From assembly GCA_002305915.1 (NCBI GenBank), contig DBRJ01000004.1, positions 268,424-332,183 of the forward strand: a stretch of DNA of 63,760 bases, given 5' to 3'. Positions within the stretch are counted from its first letter, which is position 1. Every line of letters begins with the position of its first letter. A program made the translations under genes and the position numbers. Origin of the DNA: Pelotomaculum sp. UBA1371. Lineage in GTDB: Bacteria > Bacillota > Desulfotomaculia > Desulfotomaculales > Pelotomaculaceae. Under the pieces are notes generated by a model, which had not been told where the DNA came from, did no database searches, and worked only from the letters and a program-made list of their open reading frames with translations. Of the stretch, positions 1 through 8,393 are shown piece by piece.

Positions 1-354
1 CACACCGGTGATCTGGGGTATCGGGATCCGGAGTGCTATCTATACCTGGTGGGCCGTAAAAAGGAACTGATTATTACGGCCGGGTTGAATGTTTATCCCA
101 AGGAAGTGGAAGAGGCTCTGGAAGAGTTCCCGGCAGTGGCAGAAGCGGCAGTAATTGGTGTTCCCCACCCAGTTAAAGGTGAGGTCATCAAAGCGTATAT
201 TCGACCCGAGGAAGGGCAAAAACCGGACAGGCAGGAACTCCTGCGCTTTTTACGGAACCGCCTGGCAAACTATAAAATCCCGGAGGCTATTGTGTTTACC
301 GGTGATCTGCCCCGGGGCGCCAGCGGTAAGATATTAAAACGCCTGCTGAAGTAA
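1..354 (+). CDS. Acyl-CoA synthetase (AMP-binding enzyme), C-terminal fragment
   Basis: The reading frame is open from base 1, so the 5' end lies outside the window; 117 codons remain. The product is the C-terminal domain of an ANL-superfamily adenylate-forming enzyme, which activates a carboxylic acid with ATP and transfers it to coenzyme A. Visible marks are the hinge region TGDLGYRD, the GRKKELIITAGLNVYP stretch typical of acyl-CoA ligases, and the terminal PRGASGKILKR, whose lysine is the catalytic lysine used in the adenylation step. An internal GTG at 49 could look like a start, but the family-conserved residues before it show the gene runs in from the left. The substrate cannot be inferred from this part. 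No terminator follows within the next 80 bases. Confidence 0.9.
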   Translation, partial: HTGDLGYRDPECYLYLVGRKKELIITAGLNVYPKEVEEALEEFPAVAEAAVIGVPHPVKGEVIKAYIRPEEGQKPDRQELLRFLRNRLANYKIPEAIVFTGDLPRGASGKILKRLLK

Positions 355-433
355 AGGGTATCCTCCTCTGAGCCGCCCCGTGGCTAAAGTCATGGTGTCT
401 GTATTATACCAGGTTACTTTAGGGGGAAAAGGA

Positions 434-702
434 ATGAGTAGATACCAAATAGCAGATTTTAACTGTCGCCATACAGGCAGAAGGCCAAACTCCAAAGCCA
501 GCTGGAATATGGAGTCAGGCATGATCAGGTTATCGCAGTGGTCAAAGCTTTCGATCACCGGGGTGAATACATAGACTGCCGCACCAGTAAATTATACCGG
601 CTGTATTGTACAATATGGGTCGCCTTAATGCCCGTGCGCAACATCTTCTATATAATGCGGAAACTCGCCGGCAAAGCGAGAAGAAAACTCTTTGAAGGAT
701 AA
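434..702 (+). pseudogene. Small hypothetical gene broken by a one-base frameshift
   Basis: ATG 434 follows an AGGGGGAAAAGG-type ribosome binding site and starts MSRYQIADFN. About 30 bases in, this frame turns into unlikely sequence and stops at 574, while a different frame becomes well-behaved: SPYRQKAKLQSQLEYGVRHD, VIAVVKAFDHRGEYIDCR, and on to KARRKLFEG with a TAA at 700-702. Restoring one base near position 463 would join both parts into one protein of about 89 residues, basic at its C-terminus. I do not recognise the family. It may be a genuine pseudogene or a sequencing error. A minus-strand ORF over the same bases is taken as a shadow. Confidence 0.45.
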
Positions 703-746
703 GGAAACACTGCAATGGCTGTATCATAATTCGAACACAACTGACA

Positions 747-770
747 CCGATGAGCATTTTTAATCATCGG
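747..770. other. Stem-loop downstream of hydA
   Basis: Seven-base arms CCGATGA and TCATCGG enclose a ten-base loop about 40 bases beyond the hydA stop. There is no U-tract, so it is a weak terminator candidate at best and might instead protect the 3' end of the hydrogenase mRNA. Confidence 0.3.
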
Positions 771-811
771 CAATGGTGTGGCGATCACTGTCCGGCGGCA
801 AGTTCCGGCGT

Positions 812-2629
812 TTATGTGTCAGGCATATTATCCAAGGCGTGACCAGCGTGGCTGCCCTTGATTCCTCCAAACTGAAAGCCGGGCAATTTGCCCCGCGGCG
901 TGTAACAGGTATGAAGCAGGTTCCTGGACACTTCCCCCAGGGGTTGGCCCAGAAATTCCTTGTAAAGCCTCAAAACATCCGGGTTTTCATGGGACCTCCG
1001 CAATGTTTTGGCAGCATCAATCCTTCCCAGGGCGTCGGCCCGGTTATGCCGGTAGTCCAGGGATACTTCCTTGCGTTCCCTGCTACCGTAAATGGGCTGC
1101 CCGCCTCCCCCGACACAGCCGCCGGGGCAGGCCATGATTTCCACGAAGTGAAAGGTTTCACCCGCCCTGAGCCGTTCCAGCAGCACCCTGGCGTTGCCTG
1201 TGCCGTGGGCTATAGCCACCTTCAGCTTGCGGTCTTTCAATAATACCTCCGCTTCCTTCAACCCGCTGAAACCGCGCAATTCCTCGTAATCGGGAAGGTC
1301 TGCTTCCTTTCCTGTAGTAAGGTGGCAGGCAGTCCTTACCGCCGCCTCAAGAACCCCCCCTGTAGAACCAAAAATAGCCCCCGCACCGCTGGCAGTACCC
1401 ATTGGACTGTCGTACTCTTCTTCCTGTAAGTCAGGAAAAGAAATATCAGCCTGTCTGATCATCCGGGCAAGCTCGCGGGTTGTCAGGACCCAGTCTACAT
1501 CCTTAAATTCCCCTGTTCCCATCTCCGGCCGGGCAGCCTCAAATTTCTTCGCCGTACAGGGCATGATTGCTACAACCACTATTTTCTCCGGGTCAATGCC
1601 CTCCTTACGCGCGATGTACGTTTTGGTCAGAGCTCCGAACATCTCGTGGGGAGATTTGCAGGTGGAGAGGTTATCCAGGTATTCCGGGTAAAAATGTTCT
1701 GCAAACTTAACCCAGCCCGGGCAACAGGAAGTTAATAGAGGAAGTTTTCCCCTCCCTTCCAGCCGTTCCAGCAGTTCATGGGCCTCTTCCATAACAGCAA
1801 GGTCAGCCGTAAAATCTGTAGCAAAGACACGATCGAAACCCAACCGCCGCAGGGCAGCCGCCAGCTTCCCCGTAACCACGCTACCCGCCGGAAAGCCGAA
1901 TTCTTCGCCCAGGGTAACCTGAATTGAGGGCGCAGTCTGGACTACTACATATTTATCCGGGTCCTCCAGGGCTTCCCAGACAGATTCTATACATTCCTTT
2001 TCCGTGATGGATCCGGTGGGACAGGCCAGCACACACTGCCCGCAGGCAATGCAGGCCACCCTGGATAGATCTTGCCCGAAGGCTGGAGCGATGATTGTGT
2101 CATAATTCCGGTAAAGGGCCGAATACACGTTGATTTCCTGCACCTTGCTACAGATTGCCTCACAACGCCTGCACTTGATGCACTTGTTGTAGTCCCGGAC
2201 TATATACGGGTTATCATTCTGCACCTGTAGGGCCTTCATTTCACCCGTATATTTTAAATTTCGGATACCCAGGCTATCTGCCACATTCTGCAGCTCGCAG
2301 TTCAGGTTCCGGATGCAGGTGGTACACTCGCGGTGGTGGTCGGAAAGCAGCAGTTCCACCATCGTCTTGCGCACCCGCCGCACCCGGGGCGAGGTGGTGT
2401 GCACAACCAGGCCAGCCGTAGCAGGATAAACGCAGGAGGCCTGCAGCGTTTTCGTCCCCTTTACTTCCACCTCCACCAGGCAGACCCGGCAGGAGCCGGT
2501 TTCATTAATATGCCGGAGATAACAAAGGCTGGGGATTTCGATCCCCGCCAGCCGTGCCGCTTCAAGTACACTCATTCCCTTGTCGGCCGTTACCTCCCGG
2601 CAATCAATGGTGAGCTTGATCTTCTCCAC
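812..2629 (-). CDS. hydA: [FeFe] hydrogenase catalytic subunit, HydA/HndD type
   Basis: Reversibly reduces protons to H2 as the catalytic subunit of a cytoplasmic NADH/ferredoxin-linked (bifurcating/confurcating) hydrogenase. The N-terminus is a [2Fe-2S] domain (CYLRHINETGSCRVC, then a further Cys), followed by the His-Cys [4Fe-4S] site HHRECTTCIRNLNC, then two [4Fe-4S] motifs CIKCRRCEAIC and CIACGQCVLACP. The H-cluster signatures are all present: TSCCPGW, MPCTAKKFE and MACPGGCVGGGGQP. The small C-terminal Fe hydrogenase domain ends the protein. The frame is open further upstream, but that extension lies inside the NuoF-like gene in another frame; GTG 2629 (VEKIKLTID) gives 605 residues, usual for HndD, and starts 16 bases after the preceding stop. 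It is the last gene of the three-gene operon. Confidence 0.95.
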   Translation of the reverse strand: MEKIKLTIDCREVTADKGMSVLEAARLAGIEIPSLCYLRHINETGSCRVCLVEVEVKGTKTLQASCVYPATAGLVVHTTSPRVRRVRKTMVELLLSDHHRECTTCIRNLNCELQNVADSLGIRNLKYTGEMKALQVQNDNPYIVRDYNKCIKCRRCEAICSKVQEINVYSALYRNYDTIIAPAFGQDLSRVACIACGQCVLACPTGSITEKECIESVWEALEDPDKYVVVQTAPSIQVTLGEEFGFPAGSVVTGKLAAALRRLGFDRVFATDFTADLAVMEEAHELLERLEGRGKLPLLTSCCPGWVKFAEHFYPEYLDNLSTCKSPHEMFGALTKTYIARKEGIDPEKIVVVAIMPCTAKKFEAARPEMGTGEFKDVDWVLTTRELARMIRQADISFPDLQEEEYDSPMGTASGAGAIFGSTGGVLEAAVRTACHLTTGKEADLPDYEELRGFSGLKEAEVLLKDRKLKVAIAHGTGNARVLLERLRAGETFHFVEIMACPGGCVGGGGQPIYGSRERKEVSLDYRHNRADALGRIDAAKTLRRSHENPDVLRLYKEFLGQPLGEVSRNLLHTCYTPRGKLPGFQFGGIKGSHAGHALDNMPDT

Positions 2630-2645
2630 TTCTTTTTCCGGATTA

Positions 2646-4604
2646 TCATAGAGTTGCCCGGTTTTCCGTATCACCGGCCCCGGCGTATATTCCAGCTTCT
2701 CCTCCAAGATCAGCCACATCCTTTCGAATACCTTTTTGGATAGCTTGCCTGGGACATTTGGCCACGCAGGCCGCGCAGCGGGTGCATTTTTCCGGGTCAA
2801 TCCGGTACGGCTGTTTTGGCGCGCCCGTGATGGCCTGTGCCGCGCAGGCCTTCGCGCAGAGCCCGCAGGCAATGCATTTTTCTTCGTCCACCGTGTAATG
2901 CAGCAGAGCTTTGCAGACTCCCGCCGGGCAGCGCTTATCCCGCACGTGGGTAACATATTCGTTTCTGAAATAGCGCAAGGTCGACAGCACCGGGTTGGGT
3001 GCGGTCTGGCCCAGGCCGCACAGTGAAGCATCGCGGATATCGTAGGACAGCTCCTCCAGCATCTCCAGGTCCTCCATCTCCCCCTGTCCCTCCGTAATCC
3101 GAATCAGGATTTCCAGGAGCCGTTTGGTGCCGACCCGGCAGGGGGTGCAGCGCCCGCAGGACTCGTCCTGGCTGAACTCCAGGTAAAAACGGGCGATGTC
3201 AACCATGCAGTCTCCCTCGTCCATAACAATCATCCCGCCGGAACCCATCATAGAACCGGTTTCCTTCAGAGATTCATAATCTATGGGCAAGTCCAGGTAT
3301 TTGGCCGGAATACAACCCCCTGAAGGCCCGCCGGTCTGTACTGCCTTAAACTGCCTGTTCCCTGGAATGCCCCCCCCGATGTCGAAAATGATCGTGCGCA
3401 GGGTGGTGCCCATAGGCACCTCGATCAAGCCGGTATTGTAAATTTTACCGGCCAGGGAAAAGACCTTGCTCCCCTTGCTGGTGGAAGTTCCCTGTCCCTG
3501 GTACCACTCCCAGCCCTCCCTCAAAACAACCGTTATATTGGCAAAGGTTTCCACGTTATTGATTAAGGTCGGCTTTCCCCAGAGTCCTTCCTGGGCCGGG
3601 TAAGGGGGTCTCGGCCGGGGTTCGCCCCGTTGCCCCATGACTGAGTGCAGAAGCGCAGTTTCCTCTCCGCAGACAAATGCTCCGGCGCCAAAGCGCAGGC
3701 TTAAGTCAAAGTCAAAATCCGTACCGAAAAGACCTTTTCCCAGCAGCCCCGCTTCCCTGGCCTGTTCAATGGCAAGTTCCAGCCTTTCCACAGCAATGGG
3801 ATATTCCGCCCGGACGTAGATGAAACCCTGATTTGCACCGATACAGTAGCCGGCTACGGTCATGGCTTCCAGAACACTGTGGGGGTCCCCTTCCAGGATG
3901 CTGCGGTCCATGAAGGCGCCGGGATCGCCCTCATCCGCGTTGCAGACCACATACTTGGGGCGAATATCCTGCGCAGCCGTCAACTCCCATTTCCTGCCGG
4001 TGGGGAAGCCCGCCCCCCCCCTGCCCCGGAGGCCGGATTTTTTGATCATCTCTATGACTTCTTCTCTGTTCTTATGAAGAACTACATCTGCCAGCGCGAA
4101 ATAACCGTCCCGGGCGATATACTCCCCAATCTCCTCCGGATTGATCACACCACAGTTGCGCAAAACAATTCTCCTCTGAGCCTGGAAAAAATGGATATCC
4201 TCTATAGTCTGTGTTCTTTTTCCGGTGCTGTCGTTATGATACAATAACCTTTCTAAAACCTGGCCGCCAATCAGATGCTTTTCCACCAGCTCCCGAACAT
4301 CCCCGGGCCGGACCTGACAATAAAAAATCTCACCGGGATGGACCATAACAATGGGACCATACTCGCAGAAACCGAAGCAGCCGGTCTTAACAACCCTGGT
4401 TTGTTCCTCCAGGCCTCTCCTGGCCAGTTCCTGCTCCAGTTCAAGCCGGACCTCCCGGCTTTCTGAGGAATGACAGGCCGTCCCGGAACAGACAAGGATT
4501 TGGGTCAGGCCCAGGCCGTTACGGTGGCCCAGCCTCTGCTTGATCAGCGGCTCATACTTTTCCTTTACCTCTTTAAGATCTTCAATGCTTTTTATTATCA
4601 ACAC
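2646..4604 (-). CDS. hydB: NADH-dehydrogenase-like subunit of bifurcating hydrogenase (NuoF/HndC type)
   Basis: FMN- and NAD(H)-binding electron-entry subunit of the hydrogenase complex. The order is an N-terminal thioredoxin-like [2Fe-2S] domain (CSGTACHSSES ... KTGCFGFCEYGP), the NuoF core with the glycine-rich GRGGAGFPTGRKWE and NADEGDPGAF motifs, GAGAFVCGEETALL, the [4Fe-4S] motif ESCGRCTPCR, and two ferredoxin motifs at the C-terminus (CIACGLCAKAC and CTRCAACVAKCP). About 652 residues, fitting HndC-type proteins. The open frame extends to 4715, but that overlaps most of the end of the NuoE-like gene; GTG 4604 (or GTG 4610 / TTG 4601) sits behind AAAGGTGA and overlaps the upstream gene by about 23 bases, suggesting translational coupling. 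Start uncertain by a few codons. Confidence 0.93.
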   Translation of the reverse strand: MLIIKSIEDLKEVKEKYEPLIKQRLGHRNGLGLTQILVCSGTACHSSESREVRLELEQELARRGLEEQTRVVKTGCFGFCEYGPIVMVHPGEIFYCQVRPGDVRELVEKHLIGGQVLERLLYHNDSTGKRTQTIEDIHFFQAQRRIVLRNCGVINPEEIGEYIARDGYFALADVVLHKNREEVIEMIKKSGLRGRGGAGFPTGRKWELTAAQDIRPKYVVCNADEGDPGAFMDRSILEGDPHSVLEAMTVAGYCIGANQGFIYVRAEYPIAVERLELAIEQAREAGLLGKGLFGTDFDFDLSLRFGAGAFVCGEETALLHSVMGQRGEPRPRPPYPAQEGLWGKPTLINNVETFANITVVLREGWEWYQGQGTSTSKGSKVFSLAGKIYNTGLIEVPMGTTLRTIIFDIGGGIPGNRQFKAVQTGGPSGGCIPAKYLDLPIDYESLKETGSMMGSGGMIVMDEGDCMVDIARFYLEFSQDESCGRCTPCRVGTKRLLEILIRITEGQGEMEDLEMLEELSYDIRDASLCGLGQTAPNPVLSTLRYFRNEYVTHVRDKRCPAGVCKALLHYTVDEEKCIACGLCAKACAAQAITGAPKQPYRIDPEKCTRCAACVAKCPRQAIQKGIRKDVADLGGEAGIYAGAGDTENRATL

Positions 4605-5166
4605 TTTCACCTTTCCGGCAGGTTTGGATAATTTTCTTGATCTCCCCGGGGCTGATTTTTCCGTGAACATCTTCATTGGCCACCAGGATGGGGGCAAGGC
4701 CGCAAGCACCGACACAGCGTGTGCTCTTAATGGTAAAAACCCCGTCCGGAGTGGTCTCTCCCTCGTCGATTTTTAGCTCCTCCTTGAGCGCATTCATCAG
4801 GGTCTGGGCTCCTTTAACATAGCAGGCAGTTCCCATACATATATTTAACGTATATTTGCCTTTGGGCTCCGTCGCGAAAAGAGAATAAAAAGTAACAACA
4901 CCGTTAACTTCGCTCACGGGAATATCAATTTTCTCAGCAATATATGCCTGTACCTCCTCCGGGAGGTAGCCGAAAATCTCCTGGGCTTTTTGCAAGATCC
5001 GGATCAACTGGCCCCTTTCCCTGGAATAACGCCCGATCACCCGGTCCAAATCAGCAAACTGTTTTGACCGGTGGTCTTCCTGTAGCGGGTCTTTTTTCTC
5101 CTGAACAACTTTAGCAGGTGACTCCTGCTCTTTGTGTGTTTCCCCTGTTACGTCATACTCAGCCAC
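4582..5166 (-). CDS. hydC: NuoE/HndA-like [2Fe-2S] subunit of hydrogenase
   Basis: Small thioredoxin-fold [2Fe-2S] subunit that passes electrons between the NuoF-like flavin subunit and the rest of the hydrogenase. It has 194 residues; the four cluster cysteines are seen as CMGTACYVKG and, about 40 residues on, STRCVGACGLAP, the standard C-x4-C ... C-x3-C pattern of NuoE. The N-terminal 40 residues are charged and variable. The start is GTG 5166 behind GGGAGGTG. It is the first gene of the operon NuoE-NuoF-HydA, the same order as in other trimeric bifurcating hydrogenases. The operon begins just after the terminator of the upstream glycosyltransferase gene, so its promoter must lie between about 5167 and 5225; no convincing -35/-10 pair was found there. 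Confidence 0.93.
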   Translation of the reverse strand: MAEYDVTGETHKEQESPAKVVQEKKDPLQEDHRSKQFADLDRVIGRYSRERGQLIRILQKAQEIFGYLPEEVQAYIAEKIDIPVSEVNGVVTFYSLFATEPKGKYTLNICMGTACYVKGAQTLMNALKEELKIDEGETTPDGVFTIKSTRCVGACGLAPILVANEDVHGKISPGEIKKIIQTCRKGESVDNKKH

Positions 5167-5225
5167 CCTTTTACACCTCCCGCCTTCTGCTCCTTATTGT
5201 TTATCTTTCTTTACATTTTAATGCT

Positions 5226-5250
5226 AAAAAAACCCCCTTTCGGGGGGTGT
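5226..5250 (-). terminator. Intrinsic terminator after glycosyltransferase gene
   Basis: On the minus strand a CCCCC-GAAA-GGGGG hairpin is followed by seven U. It separates the glycosyltransferase gene from the hydrogenase operon. Confidence 0.9.
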
Positions 5251-5309
5251 TAATAAAGGGATAATATATGGTTCTAAAACCTTAAATGATTATTTACCCG
5301 GAAAACTGC

Positions 5310-6473
5310 TTAGGAAAGACTGCTTGCAGCCCTTTTATTGCCCTCAACAAGGGCAGAATAACAACACAGCAGCCGCTTCGTACAGTTGGCTGAAGAGAGC
5401 TCCTCCGCCTTAAGCCTGGCCCGGCGGCCCATATCTTCACGTATCTTCCCGTCTTTTAAAACCTGGCACACTCTTTCAGCAAAATGAACGGAATCAGGCC
5501 CGGTCAGATATCCGTCCAGACCGTCTTCCACCATTTCTGAAACACCATTGGCGCCCACAGCCACCACTGGAAGCCCCGCGGCCTTGGCCTCGGCAATTAC
5601 AATCCCCTGGGTTTCAGTAACAGACGTGAACACAAATAAATCAGCTCCCGCGTAGCAGCTAACAACTTCCGGGGGAGACAACGTCCCGGTAAAGACAACC
5701 TTGGCGGCAATACCCAATTTGACCGCCTTTGAACGCAGTTCTTCGGCCTCAGGCCCGCCGCCCACAAGAACCAGGGTAGTATTATTTATTTCCTTGTTGA
5801 TAAGCTGAAAGCTTTCAAGGAGCAGGCCGACGTTTTTCTCCTGACCCAACCGGCCCACAAAAAGGAGAACATGATCATGGGGGGCAATTTGATAATGCTG
5901 ACGGAGCCAGTCGGGATCCCCTTTTTGAAACTCGTCAATTTTGATTCCGGTGGGAACCTTTGTGATCTGAGTCAAAACACCGATACGTCGCAGGTAGTCT
6001 CCGATAATACCGGTGGGTACAATGACCATGTCGCACTGGTTGCAAAAATCCCGGCTGACTCTTTGGGCAAGTTCCCTGGTGAAGGACTGGGCAAAGGGCA
6101 CGTAGTGCACATACTGATCGTACAGCGTGTGGTAGGTAAAAACAAGGGGTATACCTGCCTTCCGGGCGTACCTGGCGCCCAGGCGGCCCAGTAAAAAGGG
6201 TGAGTGAACGTGGATCAAGTCCAGGTCCAGATCCTGAATAACAGGTTTTAAGCGAAGGGAAAAAGGTACGGCGAGGCTAAAGTCCCGGTTTGTAATCGAC
6301 GGTATGGAAGCAAACCGGAAAACACGGGATTCCTTGCCACAGTTTTTATAACTGGGTGCAAAAATATATACATCGTGCCCCTGTTTAATTAACTCTTCTT
6401 TGAAGGTTTGGATAGAGCGGACGACGCCGCTGGTGTAGGGTAGATAACTGTCGGTGAAAATGCCTATTTTCAA
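5310..6473 (-). CDS. Glycosyltransferase family 4
   Basis: GT-B fold glycosyltransferase of 387 residues that transfers a sugar from a nucleotide-sugar donor. The N-terminal acceptor domain starts MKIGIFTDSYLPYTSGV with the glycine-containing loop typical of GT4; the C-terminal donor domain contains LLFVGRLGQEKN and the E-x7-E signature in TETQGIVIAEAKAAG. The overall pattern resembles diacylglycerol glucosyltransferases that make glycolipids for the membrane of Firmicutes, but mannosyl- or glucosyltransferases of other lipid pathways look alike, so the acceptor is left open. No transmembrane segment is seen; it probably acts at the inner face of the membrane. The gene appears to be a single transcription unit ended by the hairpin at 5226-5250. 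Confidence 0.88.
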   Translation of the reverse strand: MKIGIFTDSYLPYTSGVVRSIQTFKEELIKQGHDVYIFAPSYKNCGKESRVFRFASIPSITNRDFSLAVPFSLRLKPVIQDLDLDLIHVHSPFLLGRLGARYARKAGIPLVFTYHTLYDQYVHYVPFAQSFTRELAQRVSRDFCNQCDMVIVPTGIIGDYLRRIGVLTQITKVPTGIKIDEFQKGDPDWLRQHYQIAPHDHVLLFVGRLGQEKNVGLLLESFQLINKEINNTTLVLVGGGPEAEELRSKAVKLGIAAKVVFTGTLSPPEVVSCYAGADLFVFTSVTETQGIVIAEAKAAGLPVVAVGANGVSEMVEDGLDGYLTGPDSVHFAERVCQVLKDGKIREDMGRRARLKAEELSSANCTKRLLCCYSALVEGNKRAASSLS

Positions 6474-6605
6474 AAGTCGCCCTCCCTAATTCTAGCTTCC
6501 GAGTCTCATTCTAACACATTTAATTAAGATAGTACAAGTTTGCCCGGAATGAAGCGCTTACAGTCCTCGAGAAGGGGTTCTTTGTTTGAATAATCAAAAA
6601 TTGTC

Positions 6606-7085
6606 TTAGTAAACGCCATTCACGGGGCGCACAGCTACTATCTTCCAGTTCCGGTTAACTTTAATAAGGTGGTATTCTGCCTTGGAAACACAGGTAAAAC
6701 CGCTTAATACATCGGTTTCAAAGATTTCCGCCTGGACGGCGGCCTGGTTCCCGGAATGTCTCAGTACAGTAAACCGGCCTACCCGGGTTTCATAGTGCCA
6801 ATCTGTAGGTACGCTGATAAAGTTCCAGACTGCATCGCTGAGTTCTGAAAGGAGAGGCTCACCATAATAAGCGGCCAATAATTCCTGTACCTCCCGGCGG
6901 GAGGTTGCTGCCAGCCACCTTGTATCCTCAACGGCCCCCCGGAGAACACTGGTTATTTCCTCTTCGCTTTCCCGGGAAGGGTAACCGGAAACTATGGCCG
7001 CGTCACCTGAAATATTAGTAAAACAACTTATTAAGCAAATAAGGAATAATATAGTTTTTAACAAACGACGGCACCCCGCTTTCAC
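6606..7085 (-). CDS. Hypothetical exported protein
   Basis: 159 residues with a likely signal peptide: a basic start (MKAGCRRLLK) followed by a hydrophobic run TILFLICLISCFTNIS. The mature part is about 130 residues with a beta-rich second half ending KVNRNWKIVAVRPVNGVY, reminiscent of small extracellular domains that average a fluctuating substrate-binding fold, though no family is recognised. The start GTG 7085 has only a weak GGG ribosome binding site. It lies between pfkA and the glycosyltransferase gene on the same strand, about 60 bases after the pfkA stop, so it could be cotranscribed with pfkA. Function unknown. Confidence 0.65.
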   Translation of the reverse strand: MKAGCRRLLKTILFLICLISCFTNISGDAAIVSGYPSRESEEEITSVLRGAVEDTRWLAATSRREVQELLAAYYGEPLLSELSDAVWNFISVPTDWHYETRVGRFTVLRHSGNQAAVQAEIFETDVLSGFTCVSKAEYHLIKVNRNWKIVAVRPVNGVY

Positions 7086-7143
7086 CCTTTAATATACGGT
7101 GAGCCGCCAGTCAAATCCTTCCATTCTAGTAAATTATATGTAC

Positions 7144-8244
7144 TTAATCACCAAAAGATATCCCGACTTGTCTGGCCGTACGGATCAGGTCACCGTCTAT
7201 GGGAACCATCCGGAGTTCTCCCACGGCCTCCGCCAGAGCAACGGACTTGATCTCCGGTGTCCGCAGGCAGACCATTTCACCAAAGCGACCGGCCATAACA
7301 AGGTTAACTGCCCCGGTACCATAACGTGTTGAGAGAACCCGGTCAAAGGCGGTGGGTGACCCTCCCCTCTGCAGATGACCGAGAACGGTAACCCGGGCTT
7401 CCATGCCCGTTCCTTCCTCAATCTGACTGACCAGCACGTTTCCGATCCCTCCCAGACGCACAGGCTCGAAGCTGTCAGCAACCATCCTTTGTACGACCAT
7501 CTGGCCGCCCACCTGTCTGGCGCCCTCGGCAGCAACAACGATGCTGAATTTTTTGCCGGAAGCCTGCCTGTCCATAATTTTATCAATAACTCTTTCTATG
7601 GAATAGGGAATTTCAGGAATCAAAATTACATCGGCGCCCCCTGCCAGACCCGACTGCAAGGCTATCCAACCGGCGTAACGGCCCATGACCTCCAAAATCA
7701 TAACCCGGTGGTGCGACTCAGCCGTAGTATGCAGTTTGTCAATTGCATCTGTAGCCGTAGTAAGCGCAGTATCAAAACCAAAGGTCTGATCTGTAGCCGA
7801 CAGGTCATTGTCAATGGTCTTGGGTACGCCTACCACCGGCAGACCCTTTTCTTCATAGAGTTTATTGGCTATGGTCAAACTGCCGTCGCCGCCTATCACT
7901 ACAAGCGCGTCAATATTATGGATGTTGATATTCTCAATGACACGGTCCGAAACATCCCTGAATTCAGTTTTTCCTTTAATCGTTACCGGGTAGTGAAAGG
8001 GGTTGTCCCTGTTTGTGGTTCCAAGAATGGTCCCACCCCGGGGAAGTATGCCAACCACATCTTTCTCTGTCAGCTCCCGTGCCCTGTTTTGGATTAAGCC
8101 GCCAAAGCCGTTTTCAAACCCAATAACAGAAAGATTATATTCCCTGACTGCTGTTTTCACCACAGCACGAATAACCGCGTTTAAACCTGGGCAGTCACCC
8201 CCGCCAGTAAGTACGCCGATCCGTCTGATTCTCTGAGAAGCCAC
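7144..8244 (-). CDS. pfkA: 6-phosphofructokinase
   Basis: Phosphorylates fructose 6-phosphate in glycolysis. 366 residues, longer than the 320-residue bacterial ATP-PFK and in the size range of the mixed-substrate group. Motifs: the nucleotide loop GVLTGGGDCPGLNAVIR, VVIGGDGSL, and the active-site PKTIDNDLSATDQTFGFDTA. The glycine in GGDGS (position 104 of E. coli numbering) is the ATP-type residue, whereas the lysine in PKTIDND (position 124) is the one seen in PPi-type enzymes; this combination is known from mixed-substrate group PFKs, so donor specificity should not be assumed. Start is GTG 8244 behind an AAGGAGGT site with seven-base spacing. Confidence 0.93.
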   Translation of the reverse strand: MASQRIRRIGVLTGGGDCPGLNAVIRAVVKTAVREYNLSVIGFENGFGGLIQNRARELTEKDVVGILPRGGTILGTTNRDNPFHYPVTIKGKTEFRDVSDRVIENINIHNIDALVVIGGDGSLTIANKLYEEKGLPVVGVPKTIDNDLSATDQTFGFDTALTTATDAIDKLHTTAESHHRVMILEVMGRYAGWIALQSGLAGGADVILIPEIPYSIERVIDKIMDRQASGKKFSIVVAAEGARQVGGQMVVQRMVADSFEPVRLGGIGNVLVSQIEEGTGMEARVTVLGHLQRGGSPTAFDRVLSTRYGTGAVNLVMAGRFGEMVCLRTPEIKSVALAEAVGELRMVPIDGDLIRTARQVGISFGD

Positions 8245-8292
8245 AAACTTACCTCCTTTTTACAAAGACAGTCCTGGAACACTCCGTAACAT

Positions 8293-8327
8293 CAAAAAGC
8301 TACCGGCGCCGGGACCGATAGCTTTTG
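8293..8327 (-). terminator. Intrinsic terminator after UPF0182 gene
   Basis: Arms AAAGCTA and TAGCTTT with GC-rich inner bases, followed by a short U-run on the minus strand; lies between the UPF0182 stop and the pfkA start, so pfkA is transcribed independently. Confidence 0.8.
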
Positions 8328-8393
8328 CATGCTTGAAATGAGACAGGCAGCCGTAACATTATTTCTCTCTGTACCCGTAATCCTTCAAATAGT

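Noticed and set aside
812..1243. Plus-strand ORF opposite hydA and many similar long antisense ORFs (for example 21621-22466, 24757-25599, 61216-61872)
   Set aside because: They are mirror frames of clearly coding genes with conserved motifs, and lack ribosome binding sites.
2630..3031. Open N-terminal extension of the hydrogenase frame to 3031
   Set aside because: It overlaps the cysteine-rich C-terminus of the NuoF-like gene in another frame and has low-complexity R/A/P-rich translation; GTG 2629 gives the normal HndD N-terminus.
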